DNA of 64,000 nucleotides from Fonsecaea monophora (taxonomy: Eukaryota; Ascomycota; Eurotiomycetes; Chaetothyriales; Herpotrichiellaceae), in contig NW_019173950.1 of NCBI RefSeq assembly GCF_001642475.1, forward strand, positions 124,001-188,000, written 5' to 3'. Within the stretch, counting starts at the first letter, position 1. Every line of letters starts with the position of its first letter. The position numbers and the translations under genes are program-made. Below, one piece after another: positions 21,109-31,483 of this stretch. Below the pieces are notes generated by a model. The model did not search any database and was not told the origin of the DNA. It saw nothing but the letters and a program-made list of their open reading frames with translations.

Positions 21109-22857
21109 CTACAAATGCAGCCCGTTGAACCTGCCAATAGGCTCTCGGGAACTAACATGCAGGCCATGGAATCCAAATCCAATCACACCATCGACATGGG
21201 CACGCCCGACCTCTGTCATCGTCTTCGCATCGAGCACAAGGAGATAACTCTTTCCTGCGGTCCCATCGAGAACCACCGACAACAGCACTCCGCCGTCTTC
21301 ATCCCCAGATTGGGGGTCTGGCACGAATATCGGCTCTCCGGGACTTTGGCCATGTACACTCCATCGCGTTGTCGCATGTGTTTCGGCGTCATACTTGATA
21401 AGACCGTCGACGAAGGTAGATTTCCCGGTGTCACTTATTCCGTACATGTAACGATGCTTCCTTGTCACCATTCTGGGGTTAATGGTGGGAAGTTCGAATG
21501 CGTTGACCTTCGTGCTCTCGTACTCCAGATGGGCCTTTAAATGCCCGGGGTTTGGTGTCGACGGGATGACCGGTAGGCGATACCGTCGATAGCTCGGTCG
21601 CGAACTGGAGCTCAATGAATCCGTGTAGGCATGGGCCTGAGGTTGATCGCTCATGAGGTTGTCGAGATAGAAGTGGTTAATAACATCCATATTGTCATAT
21701 GCGGCCAGGTCGCACACGATATCAACAGCATCTTGCTGGGATCGCGATGGCTCTTCATATGCATTGATCGTGTGGAAGGAGTAAAATGCATCGGTAACAT
21801 ATTTGGCAATGACACCATTTCCGCCCTCTTCTGACGGCCGCTTATCGACCACAAACCAGGTGGTCGGCCGCTTACCATCCCACACCATGGCATCCAGAAG
21901 ATTTCGATTCCATAGAATAGATGCGCCACCCGCTCTGTAGAACGAGTTCCACACACACAATATCACGTAGTCCCTGCTGAGAAAGAGCGAATGAAGATAT
22001 GCCGGAGCGTGGTGAAACGTTGCCAAAATGGAAGTCTTCCCGGTGGATGCGGAACTGCGCCACACGCGATACGTTCCAGTTCGACCAAAGTCGAGATTAT
22101 AGTTGAAGACATCTCCTGTGACAGGATCTGACTTCGCATGTGCACCACTCCCCGCGCCCTTGAGGTCAGGATGAAGAACGCCCTGATGAGCGATGCCCAG
22201 GGGCTCGAGAGTCTCCGGTTCAAGGAATTGCAAAATGTTGGCATCGGTTTTATTGCACAGAGTCATACCGCTGTTGGGATCTTGCGAACCCTTTGCTTGA
22301 TGACCATCTCTTGTAAAGCCAGGGAGATTGACTGACATGGTTACTGCGGCGTTGACTTCGTTCGGTTTCGGGGGAGGCGCCGCTGGCTGAAACACTGCCT
22401 GGACTTTCTGAAATACGGATTTGCAAGGATCATACTTCGCGGCAAATGTGAAGCCATCTAGCTTTCCGGTCTGTTTAATCTTTTCAATCAGGCCATCGCT
22501 GACCAAGCGAGAATTGTAAGTGATTCGCACTTGCGAATCTGCCTGGGGCGCGTGTATCTGGAAACGATGAATCTGTGAGAAGTTGTCGAACCAGTGGTTG
22601 GTTTTGAACTCAGTGTCCTTCGATGTGCTGATCGTCCGTGGCCCCAGACCTGTACGAAACAGAGTGCCGGCGGCGTAGGCCGGTATGATGCCTTGCACCC
22701 TCAACTCAACGGCGGTCTTCTCTTCATAGTTTACATCGAACTGCAGGCGGGACAAATTAGAATTGACCATGATTCAGATAAATGTGCTCACCCCCATAGC
22801 ATTTGGCCAGTCACGATAGTGCGAAATGGTCGCCGTCTTTTCATCGTGGTTTCCCAT
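21109..22857 (-). CDS. Carotenoid cleavage oxygenase (RPE65/NinaB/CCD superfamily)
   Basis: Exons 22792-22857 and 21109-22740 are joined over a 51-nt intron (GTGAGC donor, CTGCAG acceptor) and give about 565 residues, with the family N-terminus HYRDWPNAMGFDVNYEE rebuilt at the junction. This seven-bladed propeller uses a 4-His iron to cleave carotenoids or stilbene-type double bonds with O2. Candidate iron ligands are the His residues in GSGAHAKSDP, APAYLHSLFLS, YSFHTINAYEE and the C-terminal GFGFHGLH. FRTGLGPR and the Asn-rich NYNLDFGRTGTYRVWR also fit. A possible donor at 21156 could replace the last 15 residues by a short exon at 21085-21108, and this could not be decided. A TATA box lies at 23022-23027. 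A likely leader intron (GTATGT donor near 22985) would remove an upstream in-frame ATG at 22974. No phytoene synthase or cyclase is nearby, so the substrate is not predicted. Confidence 0.9.
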
Positions 22858-24051
22858 TTTCGTCCTTGGAAGTCTAAGCGCAATAGGAACTTGAATGACC
22901 GTCTCTGAATGACACAGTGGGCTAGCCCTCAAGAAAGTCTGGTTACATGAGCCGATATTCTTGCCGGCAATCATGGCACATACCTGTGATAGGTCTGGTG
23001 GGATGGTTTCTGTGTCTTCGCTTTATAGATCTCGATCCTATACCACCGCCTCGGTGTAGTGGATTGAATCTCTCCGTCCCGACGTGTTAAGGCCGCAAGG
23101 ATGTTGATACCAGAAAGGCTTGTTGGTGATAACCTTCAAAATCTTCAAGTAACCAAAACTGGTATTATGCGCGATGCTGCAGTTATGACAGCCTTGCTGG
23201 TAAGCTTACGGCCGAGAGTGGTTGTAACGTTACCAAATGCATTGCCCTTCCGCGAGCTGTGGAGGACGCAATGAACTGACCTCGGAGCATTTGCGAACTC
23301 TCGTCTTGTGTGCAAGCCAGCTGTAATTGTGTGAGGAAGCAAATGAGTGAGATGGGATCATCGACCTGCAATAGGAGGTCAAGCACGGTAACAATGTCAG
23401 GCATTCACCTCTTCACACCCAGAATTGATTCGTCTTCCTTCCAGAGATCAATAACACATGAGAAAAGAACCAAGACGACAGTGGGCGAACACTCCCTTAA
23501 TCAGAGGGGCCTGACGAATCACAATAACCCAGAAGGGATTGTGCATTTTGAACATGATTGCAGAGTCGCCTTCAACGGATCAAGAGTTTCAGTCAAGCCA
23601 CTAGAGTCCGCCAGCTCACATTGTTGAAGTGGGGAATGAAGCATTCAAGATTCACGCCTACATTTCGTCAAAATAGGCGTCGACGGTCTGGGTCTTTGAG
23701 TTTGACATATTAGATCTGTCGCTGGTGTCTCCAGGGAGTTTGTAATGGAGCTGCCTCGCTTCGCGGAGAACCAAAGTGTGTTACGCACGGGCCGCCAAGA
23801 AAGCTGGGCTCGCTTATTGGCGAGAACCTGCATTCAAACAACTGATTAATTGGTCCGACCATACGGGTCATCGTCTGTATGTTCCATCGTCCTTCCACTG
23901 CCGTACTAGTCTGCTGTAACGACAAGTACTGGGGAGGTGCCTACCTAGGTATCTGTTACCTCGCACACGCAAAATAACAGCCTGGGTTTGGCGCGCCGCG
24001 GTCAGGCGTTGACACCAGTCTTCATTCTCTTCAAACGCACTCGCTTGTGCC
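22858..24051. promoter_or_regulatory. Divergent promoter region between carotenoid oxygenase and SWC5
   Basis: 1.2 kb without a supported gene. It holds the TATA box and leader of the carotenoid oxygenase at its left end. The right end is the leader of the SWC5 homologue. Open frames are short and overlapping. Confidence 0.5.
23022..23027 (-). promoter_or_regulatory. TATA box of the carotenoid oxygenase gene
   Basis: The minus strand reads CTATAAAG here, 165 nt upstream of the preferred ATG at 22857. With a start of transcription about 30 nt downstream, the leader would be near 130 nt before splicing. Confidence 0.5.
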
Positions 24052-25077
24052 ATGACAGATCCACAAGATCATGCCTTGATTCCGGAGGACGACTACGACG
24101 AAGAGGCTGATAGTGACTTTGAAGTCGATGGCTCCGGTCCTGAAGACCCTACCTCTTCATCTGACGATGAAAGCCGAAATGCCAGCGACGCGCTCCAACG
24201 ACCCCGAAAACGGCAGAAAATCGACCTGCAGCAGGGCCAACAAGTGCTGATCACAGAGCTCGATTCGGGAGATGAAGCCACTGTACACGAACATAAGAAG
24301 GGCCGAAGGAAAGGCAAGAGAGATGAAGACGGTGTCCCAGAGCAGAGCGGAGATGAAGCAGAAGGATGGCGAGCGCGTACCCGTGGTATGCGAACCAAGG
24401 AAAAGGAAGAAAGAAGAAGGAACAAACTCGCATCAAGCAAGGGAAGCACCATCGATGTGAACAAAATATGGGAGGAGATGAACCGACCAGGTCCACTTCT
24501 TCCTCCTCGCACGGATGGTAGCGTTGTTGACCAGATGACGGCAACAAACCAAGATGGAAAGCCACCAGATGCCGGATTCGTGAGTAAGGATACTGACAAA
24601 GAAAATGTGCCCATCGTCGACGGTGAAGAGACCATAACGATTAAGCGGATATACAGATTCGCAGGTGAGGTGCATGTTGAGGAGAAGAAGGTTCTCAAGT
24701 CGTCGGCAGAAGCCCGACTGTGGTTGTCTCAGCAAGAATCCTCAAAGGCTGCAAGCCCGACAACTGATGGCAAAGTCGTGAATCGACCGTTGCGCAAAAT
24801 CTCCCGCTTTGACCCTAATGTCAACAATCCAGACGCCTTCAAAGGCTCTTGGACATCCAGCACGGCGCAAGAAGTCCATCTCAAAGGTCCCAAACTTAAT
24901 GTCGTCGAGAAAAGTAAGATGGATTGGGCTGAACATGTTGATACGGAGGGCCTACAGGAGGAGCTGAAAACGCATGCAAAGGCCAAAGACGGCTATCTGA
25001 CAAGGATGGACTTCCTGCAGCAAGTTGCAGAGCGCCAGGAAGCCGAGGCCAAAGTGGCAAGGATCAAAGGTCGTTAA
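24052..25077 (+). CDS. SWC5: SWR1-complex subunit Swc5 (BCNT/CFDP1 family)
   Basis: One exon of 341 codons. The N-terminal half is acidic and highly charged (DDYDEEADSDFEVDGSG). The C-terminal 80 residues are the BCNT-C domain, with KGPKLNVVEKSKMDWAEHVD, then the stretch ending GYLTRMDFLQQVAERQEAEA. Swc5 binds H2A-H2B through its acidic region and is needed by the SWR1 remodeller to exchange H2A for H2A.Z. Length and layout match fungal Swc5. A middle segment IKRIYRFAGEVHVEEKKVLK is also conserved in BCNT proteins. The start is the first ATG after a pyrimidine-rich leader. The call rests on the C-terminal domain. Confidence 0.93.
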   Translation: MTDPQDHALIPEDDYDEEADSDFEVDGSGPEDPTSSSDDESRNASDALQRPRKRQKIDLQQGQQVLITELDSGDEATVHEHKKGRRKGKRDEDGVPEQSGDEAEGWRARTRGMRTKEKEERRRNKLASSKGSTIDVNKIWEEMNRPGPLLPPRTDGSVVDQMTATNQDGKPPDAGFVSKDTDKENVPIVDGEETITIKRIYRFAGEVHVEEKKVLKSSAEARLWLSQQESSKAASPTTDGKVVNRPLRKISRFDPNVNNPDAFKGSWTSSTAQEVHLKGPKLNVVEKSKMDWAEHVDTEGLQEELKTHAKAKDGYLTRMDFLQQVAERQEAEAKVARIKGR

Positions 25078-25426
25078 AGGGTTGCTACTGCACCTGCCTG
25101 CGTAAGGTATTGTTGGGCCTCAGAGTAGATTCCTCTCCCCGGACAAAGGTCATAACGCATACTTACGACTTTCGTCGGTCCTGCTTTCTCGTCTTTTGGC
25201 GCTGCTATTTATTAGTGGCTATGGGACACCCAAGACCGCGCCTCTTCAACCTCAATACACACCGACGATTTCGCATTATCCCACCTTCACTGCAGACTAG
25301 TGACCCACGTTGCCGGGTCGTCTCAAGCCGTGCTCGAATGTTTTGTTTCGTGCGGGACAGACTCGATCACTGTCAAATACCTGGTTTTGCTGAAACCACT
25401 TCCCTTTTGCTTCAACACCGCTTCTC
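25078..25426. other. Intergenic, 349 bp
   Basis: Between two rightward genes. It is pyrimidine-rich and shows no assigned motif. An additional 5' exon of the next gene cannot be excluded. Confidence 0.45.
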
Positions 25427-27345
25427 ATGGAGGGCCGTCCCACTTTTTCTGACCTCAGGATGCGCGAACAGGGTCCTCGGCCTCCTCCTTCATCCTTTAT
25501 CGGTACACGTTGTACAACACCGAATGGCTTCGTAGGCAAAGGCAAAGGCCATCTTACGAAAAGAATGCCGTCTGCTTCGCCGTTGAGGATGATGGACACA
25601 AACACATGTTCCACTTCTCCAGCTCGGCCAGTCTTGTCTGCAAGGGCCTCAGTTACGTCAAGGACAAGCAGCATCCCCGTCACTCCTCTCGATGACATTC
25701 CCGAGAAGCTGTGGCCACGGGTCATCCGCACTACTACTGCCGCTGAGATCAGCAACCCCGAGCTTTCGATCGACGAGATTACCTCCACAAAACTGTCTCT
25801 CGACGACCAGGCCATTCTGACCAATGTACCGAGAGAAAGCAGTCGGAAGGAGACACAATCCCGTAAGCTTGTTAAGAAAGTGGCATTCGGTGGAATATGG
25901 GGAGAGAACAACGACCGTCTCAAGAAGATGACGAAGAGGCTGAAGAAGATACCAAATGGCTTATTCGCCCGTAAAGAGAGAGGCTCGCTCGGGACATTGA
26001 CACACTCAACAAGTCACTCACAGCCTGTTCCAGAACCGTCGCTGCCACCATTGGAACTCACAAGTGAACTCTGTGTCAAGAGCACCTGCACATCGTCAAA
26101 CGCGGGAGACTCTGACGCGAGAAGATCTAACGCACCCATGGTAAGCCACTTCACCAACACTCGAGGCTTTAGCTTTATTGACATACGCGGAGCAGATGGA
26201 CTACGAATGCAAAGTCAAGGAGTCAGAGTCCTCTGTGGAAGAGATGGCAAAGGTACGACAATGAGCATCGGTCCAGAAAGTCCCACCTAACGACGTCTTC
26301 GAGATATCCTCTCTTATCCGCAAGGATCTTCATGAGTTTACAAATAAAGACCGTATTTTGCCGCCTCAAGGTCCTGGAAATTATGAGGTCCCATGTGCCC
26401 TCCCTCTTCACTTCTGATGTCCGCTAACTTTTCCAGCCTTTACCTCGTCACTTGCCTCGTCACTTCACGCAACCCCCGGCTTATGCCTACGCAGCTTCCA
26501 CCTCGACTCTCAACTCGATCCATGTTGCCGAAGACCGCTTGCTGCATGGTCCACGCTCGTTGAAGGCATTCTCTCGTCATAACGGTGTCACGAGGGCGTC
26601 GTCCATTGGGAGTGTAGAAGAGATGCGCAGTCACGCCTTCGGAAGCCGAAGAGTCAGTCGACCCAGCTTGTCCAGTGGACCAGCCAGGCACAGATCTGCC
26701 CCAAGTATCAGCCGGATATCGCAATCGGCCTCACGCCCTGTCACCCATGCAGGTTCGATATCCTCAGTAAGCGCTACGATAGTCCCTCCACGGAGACAAG
26801 TTGTATACATGGATACGCCTAGCTCGTGTTCTGAATTCGTTTGGGATGGCCATGACTCGAAGAAGCGCCCATCGACATCCTTTACAGCGCGGCCCGTGTC
26901 CAAGGGGGGCTCTTTTCGAAGCAGCCAAGATGGCCACGCGAGTCTATCTTTGAACCTTGCTCCAGAGGTCGAACTCGGCTTGGGGGAGTTGCCCGGCTAC
27001 AACAAGGTTCCGCTATATGTCCCTAGGAGAATTGAATTGGCAGAACCCTTTGAAGTATCACCACTCGACGAGGCATCTGAGCACAAACAGAAATTTTTCC
27101 TTCATTCCAAGCTGAAGAATTCCAATCCAACCATTTCGGACGTCTCATTCGCATCGCTGCAAGGACAAACTTCCATCCGGTCACACCTTGAAAGAGAAGC
27201 CATGATTCAAGAACAAGAAAGCGAGACGTCTGAGACCCGTCCATCTATGGGGGGTTGTGAGAAGCTCTCCCGGGCTTTTTGCAGTGCTTGGTCGGAGACG
27301 ACGACCCGACGCTGGCACAAGGGCTACAAGCGTCATCGTATGTAA
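25427..27345 (+). CDS. Unrecognised, Ser-rich, probably disordered protein
   Basis: A three-exon model is proposed: 25427-26140, 26277-26387 and 26437-27345, about 577 residues. The second intron (49 nt, GCTAAC branch site, TTCCAG acceptor) is well supported because it joins GPGNY-E to PLPRHLPRH in phase. The first intron (GTAAGC donor at 26141) is less sure. Ending it at 26195 gives an open exon that then needs a 24-nt intron, so the 136-nt version ending at 26276 is preferred. The protein is rich in Ser, Pro, Arg and Thr. A basic patch RLKKMTKRLKKIPNGLFARK lies near residue 180, and a hydrophilic C-terminal part contains ELPGYNKVPLYVPRRIEL. No signal peptide, membrane helix or known domain was recognised. 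Function unknown; it sits tail to tail with the BrlA-like gene. Confidence 0.65.
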
Positions 27346-28244
27346 TGCCATGCCATGCCCTGCATTACATAAGGCCCGCTGGGACCAATGCGCTACAAGA
27401 GGAGATGATGCTTGGTTGGACTCAGCACTGTCCGGATTGTCTTATCAAGAGCTGGTCTTCACTGTAATAAGCCAAGGACAAGCAGGATGAGTTGAGGCAA
27501 TGATGGATGATGGAATTCAACCCACTAAAGTTCGTTCTCAGTACGAGCATTGCGAGATTCGTCCTCTCTCCATAGCAGAAATTCTACTCTCCTCTACTGA
27601 TCAAGCTCCATGCAGGCATTATATACACGTTAAAAGCAATGGCGCTCTCATCCTCGCCCTCACCCTAGCCGTGGTTGTACTCGTCCTTGGACTCGTGGAT
27701 ATCCCAGTCGGGACCAAGATGCGACCAAGACGCGAAAAGGCTTGGCACGCGTCACCATCAATTTTCCAAGTCATGCAGCGGAATCTTACGGTTTATTCAT
27801 CTCGCTGTAAAAAACTATTCTTACAATGCTGGTCATCATTCTTTCCCCCTCTTTATTTGCTCTTTTAAATTGATGCCAGTTATTTTGCAGAGGCTTCTCA
27901 ACTAGGGACCGCTGTATGCATTGACAATTGCCCCGCGAGTAACCAACAACCTCCTGCGCAATGCCCCTTTTTCTTCCCGGTACTGGTACAGGTGTAAGAT
28001 CAGAATGCCGAGTTTGAGAACAATGATATTCCAACTTTTCCATGCGACTCAAGTTCTCACCTGTTGATACAGTCAAACAGAAACATATTTTTAATCACAC
28101 ATCACAGAAAAGTAGACCAGAAGGGGGAACGGAACGGTCTGCACAACTGTGTCCGTCCGATTTGTCCCTCTCAGAATGACCGTTGCAGGCCGTGGCACAT
28201 CAAAGTGAACACGACCAAGAGGACCATGGCAGATGATTCTGAGG
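27346..28244. other. Convergent intergenic region
   Basis: About 0.9 kb between the 3' ends of the disordered-protein gene and the BrlA-like gene. AT-rich around 27780-27880 (probably 3' UTR). No gene supported. Confidence 0.5.
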
Positions 28245-29552
28245 TCAATGGATTGGATATCCGTTTTTGTCGAGATCACCCACCCAGTCTGGATCATAGA
28301 ACTCGCTGTTCTTGTCCAGAGTGGCAACGTATCGATTTCCTCGGACCCCTGGTCTTTTGGAGTGAGTGTTTCTCAAATGACTTTTCAGATTGTCTGTCCT
28401 CGAGAATGGTCTGTTACATTCGGGGACCCAGCACTTGTATGTTGTGTGCGTAGACTTTTCATGTACAGTCTTCTCATGACGCTTCTTGTGCTCCTGCCTT
28501 TTGAATCGCTTTTGTTTTCCAGTGTGTTTGTCGATACATCCGGGATAGCTACAGGCAAATTCATTTTGTGGGATGACCAAGTCGCAATTCATGCCGGTTC
28601 CGACTGGTGGCGCTTTGGGCTTTGACGACGAGCCAACCGGACGCTTTCGCTCATAAGGACGCCGGTGAAGCCGGTCATTGTTTGTTCGTTCCCTTTTCAC
28701 CGCACTGACATTATGTTGCAGTGAACCACATGACATCTCATCCACATCATGCTGTGAAGGCAGTATTTGTGGTGACATGACCGACAAAGGACTACTGCTC
28801 AAGATGGCAGAGGGAGGTATGTGCAGCTTTGGAGGCGTTGATGGTTCGACCTTGTAGCTTGGAGAACTAGCCAAGGTCGCGTGAAATGCCACACTTGGCT
28901 CTATTGTCTCTGAAGGAGGGTGGATGGCTGGTGAGCTCCATTGAAGCAGATCGTCTTCCATTGCTGTCATCATCGCACCTGACCCAGTGCCCAACGATCC
29001 AACAAACATCACTTTCGTCAGCGCTGGATTTGTGTTTCCATGACTCAGGCCTTGTATGTCTGGATGAAACGGCAGACGGCTAGCCTCTGCCAGAAGCAGC
29101 TCATGCGTGCCACCCATCAAGGACAAGCCAGAGTACCCAGGAGCCTCCCACAACGATCTATGAGCGTCGTGCTCATCATCTTGCGCAAAAGCGAAGATAT
29201 GGTTGTTGCCACGAAGGTAAGCCGTGGGTTTGACATATTGTTTTGTCATCAAGTGCTGCCCGGACTCGACCATCATCGGGGTTATAGGGCTTGCGGTTGC
29301 TGCTGACGGAGTCCAGAAAGCTTCGGGTGAGGCCGAGTAAGTGGATGATGCGAGCGATGGTCGACGTAAGCCGCCAGAATCTGTACTGGCTGCATCGGAA
29401 GAAAAGAGACTGGACGAAAGCGGAGGACATTCTCCCACGAATTCTGGCGAGGACTTTCTAACAAATTCTGGATGATCCGGCCGAGGCAACATTTCGAAAG
29501 GGCTTTCTTCAGCCTTCAGATGTGATTGATATACTGGACGGAGAGTCAGCAT
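28245..29552 (-). CDS. brlA: BrlA-like C2H2 zinc-finger regulator of conidiation
   Basis: A single exon of 435 codons from the ATG at 29552. Two adjacent C2H2 fingers near the C-terminus are typical of BrlA: CSYPGC with the spacing segment KRFKRQEHKKRHEKTVH, then CWVPECNRPFSRTDNLKSHL ending RNTH. They are followed by RGNRYVATLDKNSEFYDPDW, the BrlA signature after the fingers. BrlA is the central switch of asexual spore formation in Aspergillus; it acts in the nucleus at BrlA response elements and turns on abaA and wetA. The N-terminal part is Ser/Pro-rich and diverged, as expected for an activation region. Upstream is 1.9 kb without a gene, and a seven-codon upstream frame overlaps the start codon, which recalls the translational control known for A. 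nidulans brlA. Its role here is inferred from homology only. Confidence 0.9.
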   Translation of the reverse strand: MLTLRPVYQSHLKAEESPFEMLPRPDHPEFVRKSSPEFVGECPPLSSSLFSSDAASTDSGGLRRPSLASSTYSASPEAFWTPSAATASPITPMMVESGQHLMTKQYVKPTAYLRGNNHIFAFAQDDEHDAHRSLWEAPGYSGLSLMGGTHELLLAEASRLPFHPDIQGLSHGNTNPALTKVMFVGSLGTGSGAMMTAMEDDLLQWSSPAIHPPSETIEPSVAFHATLASSPSYKVEPSTPPKLHIPPSAILSSSPLSVMSPQILPSQHDVDEMSCGSLQHNVSAVKRERTNNDRLHRRPYERKRPVGSSSKPKAPPVGTGMNCDLVIPQNEFACSYPGCIDKHTGKQKRFKRQEHKKRHEKTVHEKSTHTTYKCWVPECNRPFSRTDNLKSHLRNTHSKRPGVRGNRYVATLDKNSEFYDPDWVGDLDKNGYPIH

Positions 29553-29569
29553 GCTGTCCACACTACCAT
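29546..29569 (-). promoter_or_regulatory. Short upstream frame overlapping the brlA start codon
   Basis: An ATG at 29569 opens a seven-codon frame (MVVWTAC) that ends with TGA at 29548-29546, overlapping the brlA ATG (29552-29550) in another frame. If the mRNA starts upstream, ribosomes would meet this ATG first. Confidence 0.5.
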
Positions 29570-31483
29570 GTCAGGATCCTAAGGCCTCACGAACCGATTC
29601 CTTCTCGACAATAACGGGACATTTTCTGCATTTTGACTATGGGATGTTGCCAACACTCGACGCAATAGAAGGGTTGTTGAGGGAGGATGTGGAAAAGATG
29701 AGGGAGCGTGGGAATAAAAGGTATGTTACGTCGCGCTTGACCTCGATACACGGAGCGCGAATGTCTTGAACAGAATGCAAGGCGAAAATATGTGCTTTCC
29801 ACCGAATGGATCGCGAAGTGTGGCCTCCCGTCTCCACCCTACATTGATTGACGAGCTTTGGCCACTATGGCTATGAAAGTCTCAGTTAGTCGAAGCCAGA
29901 TCTGTCGACTCCGAATTCCTGAAAGAGGGATCATCGAGACACAACAGACCCCGACTTGGAAGGCCTCTACAGTATCGGGCTTCAAGACTCGATAGAACGG
30001 CAAGGGGCCCTTGTTCGATGGGTCCCGACGAAGTTACAGCACAGGTCAATTGATAGCTGACACCCACTCAGGATCGGCACAGGGGCTTAGGATCGGCTTT
30101 GCCAGATTCTTGCCCTTGACTGAGGCCCAAACCACCTCCAGAAAGCCTGGCTACTTTCGTACGCGCAACGGGCGCCAAAAGCGGGAAGTCTAGAAACGAA
30201 GGTTTTTCACGTGCGAAAGGGCTTGACCGGCTCCAGACTACAGATCTCGGTCAAGAGCACACATGATAGAAGAGATCTCCCATTCGTGCACCTCGGTTCC
30301 CCGGAAAATCAAGACTCTGCAGGCACACCAGAAGCATCCTCAGCCTTGCATCATGCTTGACTCCAAGATAACCGAATAATTCACGATAATGCAACCCTGC
30401 ATTTTTATCGATTGTACTATCAGTTAAAGTGCTTGCATCCTAGCCAGTACCTTGCAGGGTGTCAATTTTGTCAAGATGGAATGACAGATGCAGCCACCGA
30501 GAGAAAATGGAGGTGGTTGAGAGCTATGCATGGACATCCTTGTCTCACACGACAGATGCACACTAAAGTGGGGTGTGCCGCTGTCAAATCCAACCCCCTT
30601 GACGAGCAACGAAGTATTGAAGGGGATGCCACCAGCGCAAGAAAGGTTCCTTTTCTCTTCCCTGAGGACTGGTCCCCACGCTTAGCTGAACGATGGAAGA
30701 GAATCCATTCAAGTTTGTGTTCTGTTACTTCGATTCCAAGAGGATTTGAGGACGAGTCGAAGAGGGCTTTCTGCTTCTTTCAGCTCTGACCAACCACAAC
30801 ACCATCCCGGGGTTGTGTAAGGGGGTGATGGCGTTTCAGGTTGGCGGCATGCTCAATTCCTGCCGGGCTTGGTCCAGCAGGTATGTGCTCGACTGCCACG
30901 AAAGCAAACCAAGTCAAGAGGCGACTGTGGCATGAATGCCAAGCGCAGGCAATGTAGGCGCATTGACCATATTGCAGGAAGTCAGCGAACCACAGCCAAT
31001 GCTCATCAAAGACTCAGTGTCTCCACCTCCAGCTTCCAGGTTGGTATGTGGTGCCGTTTCTCTGTTATTGGACCGCGAATCTGAGACCCAGAGTTGACAG
31101 CTACTAGAGGGGCAGCGTGTCGTGCATACTTACATCACATGTCCTGGGGGTGCTCCCTAGACTGTCTCTCGGTGTTTACCGAACGCTGGTCGCAGGAGCT
31201 GTTCTCACCCACAGTTGAAGGATGTATTCGGTCTTTCTGGGTCGTGGCCTGTGCCTTGCATTCCCATCTGCAGATCTCGAATTGCCAGGAGAGCCCTATG
31301 CGAACTACCTGCGAACCATCCAGCCCAATATGCAGCTTTGAGAGGCTGGGATTCGAACATGCAGCCTCCACCCACACCTGACAGCGAGGGTACTTGAGGA
31401 GCAGCACTTATGGCCTCGATAAGCATGCTCCACAATGATTCGAGACCATTCAATCTGTGTAGATTGTGGTGTGCTGCTAAGCT
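29570..31483. promoter_or_regulatory. Long upstream region of the BrlA-like gene
   Basis: 1.9 kb without a supported gene between brlA and the 3' end of the alcohol dehydrogenase gene. Long upstream regions are usual for brlA, where they carry control elements and a long leader. Frames of up to 125 codons overlap on both strands and carry no domain. Confidence 0.5.

Noticed and set aside
22858..22974. 39-residue N-terminal extension of the carotenoid oxygenase from the ATG at 22974
   Set aside because: A probable leader intron (GTATGT donor near 22985, AACCAG acceptor) would remove this ATG, and the family N-terminus begins at the later ATG.
26253..26280. A 24- or 28-nt intron in the disordered-protein gene
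   Set aside because: It is below the usual minimum for fungal introns; a single 136-nt intron (26141-26276) explains the frame better.
31345..31420. GTTCGAATCCC on the minus strand, like a tRNA B box
   Set aside because: The bases around it do not form a five-base-pair T stem, and no D arm or acceptor stem could be built upstream.
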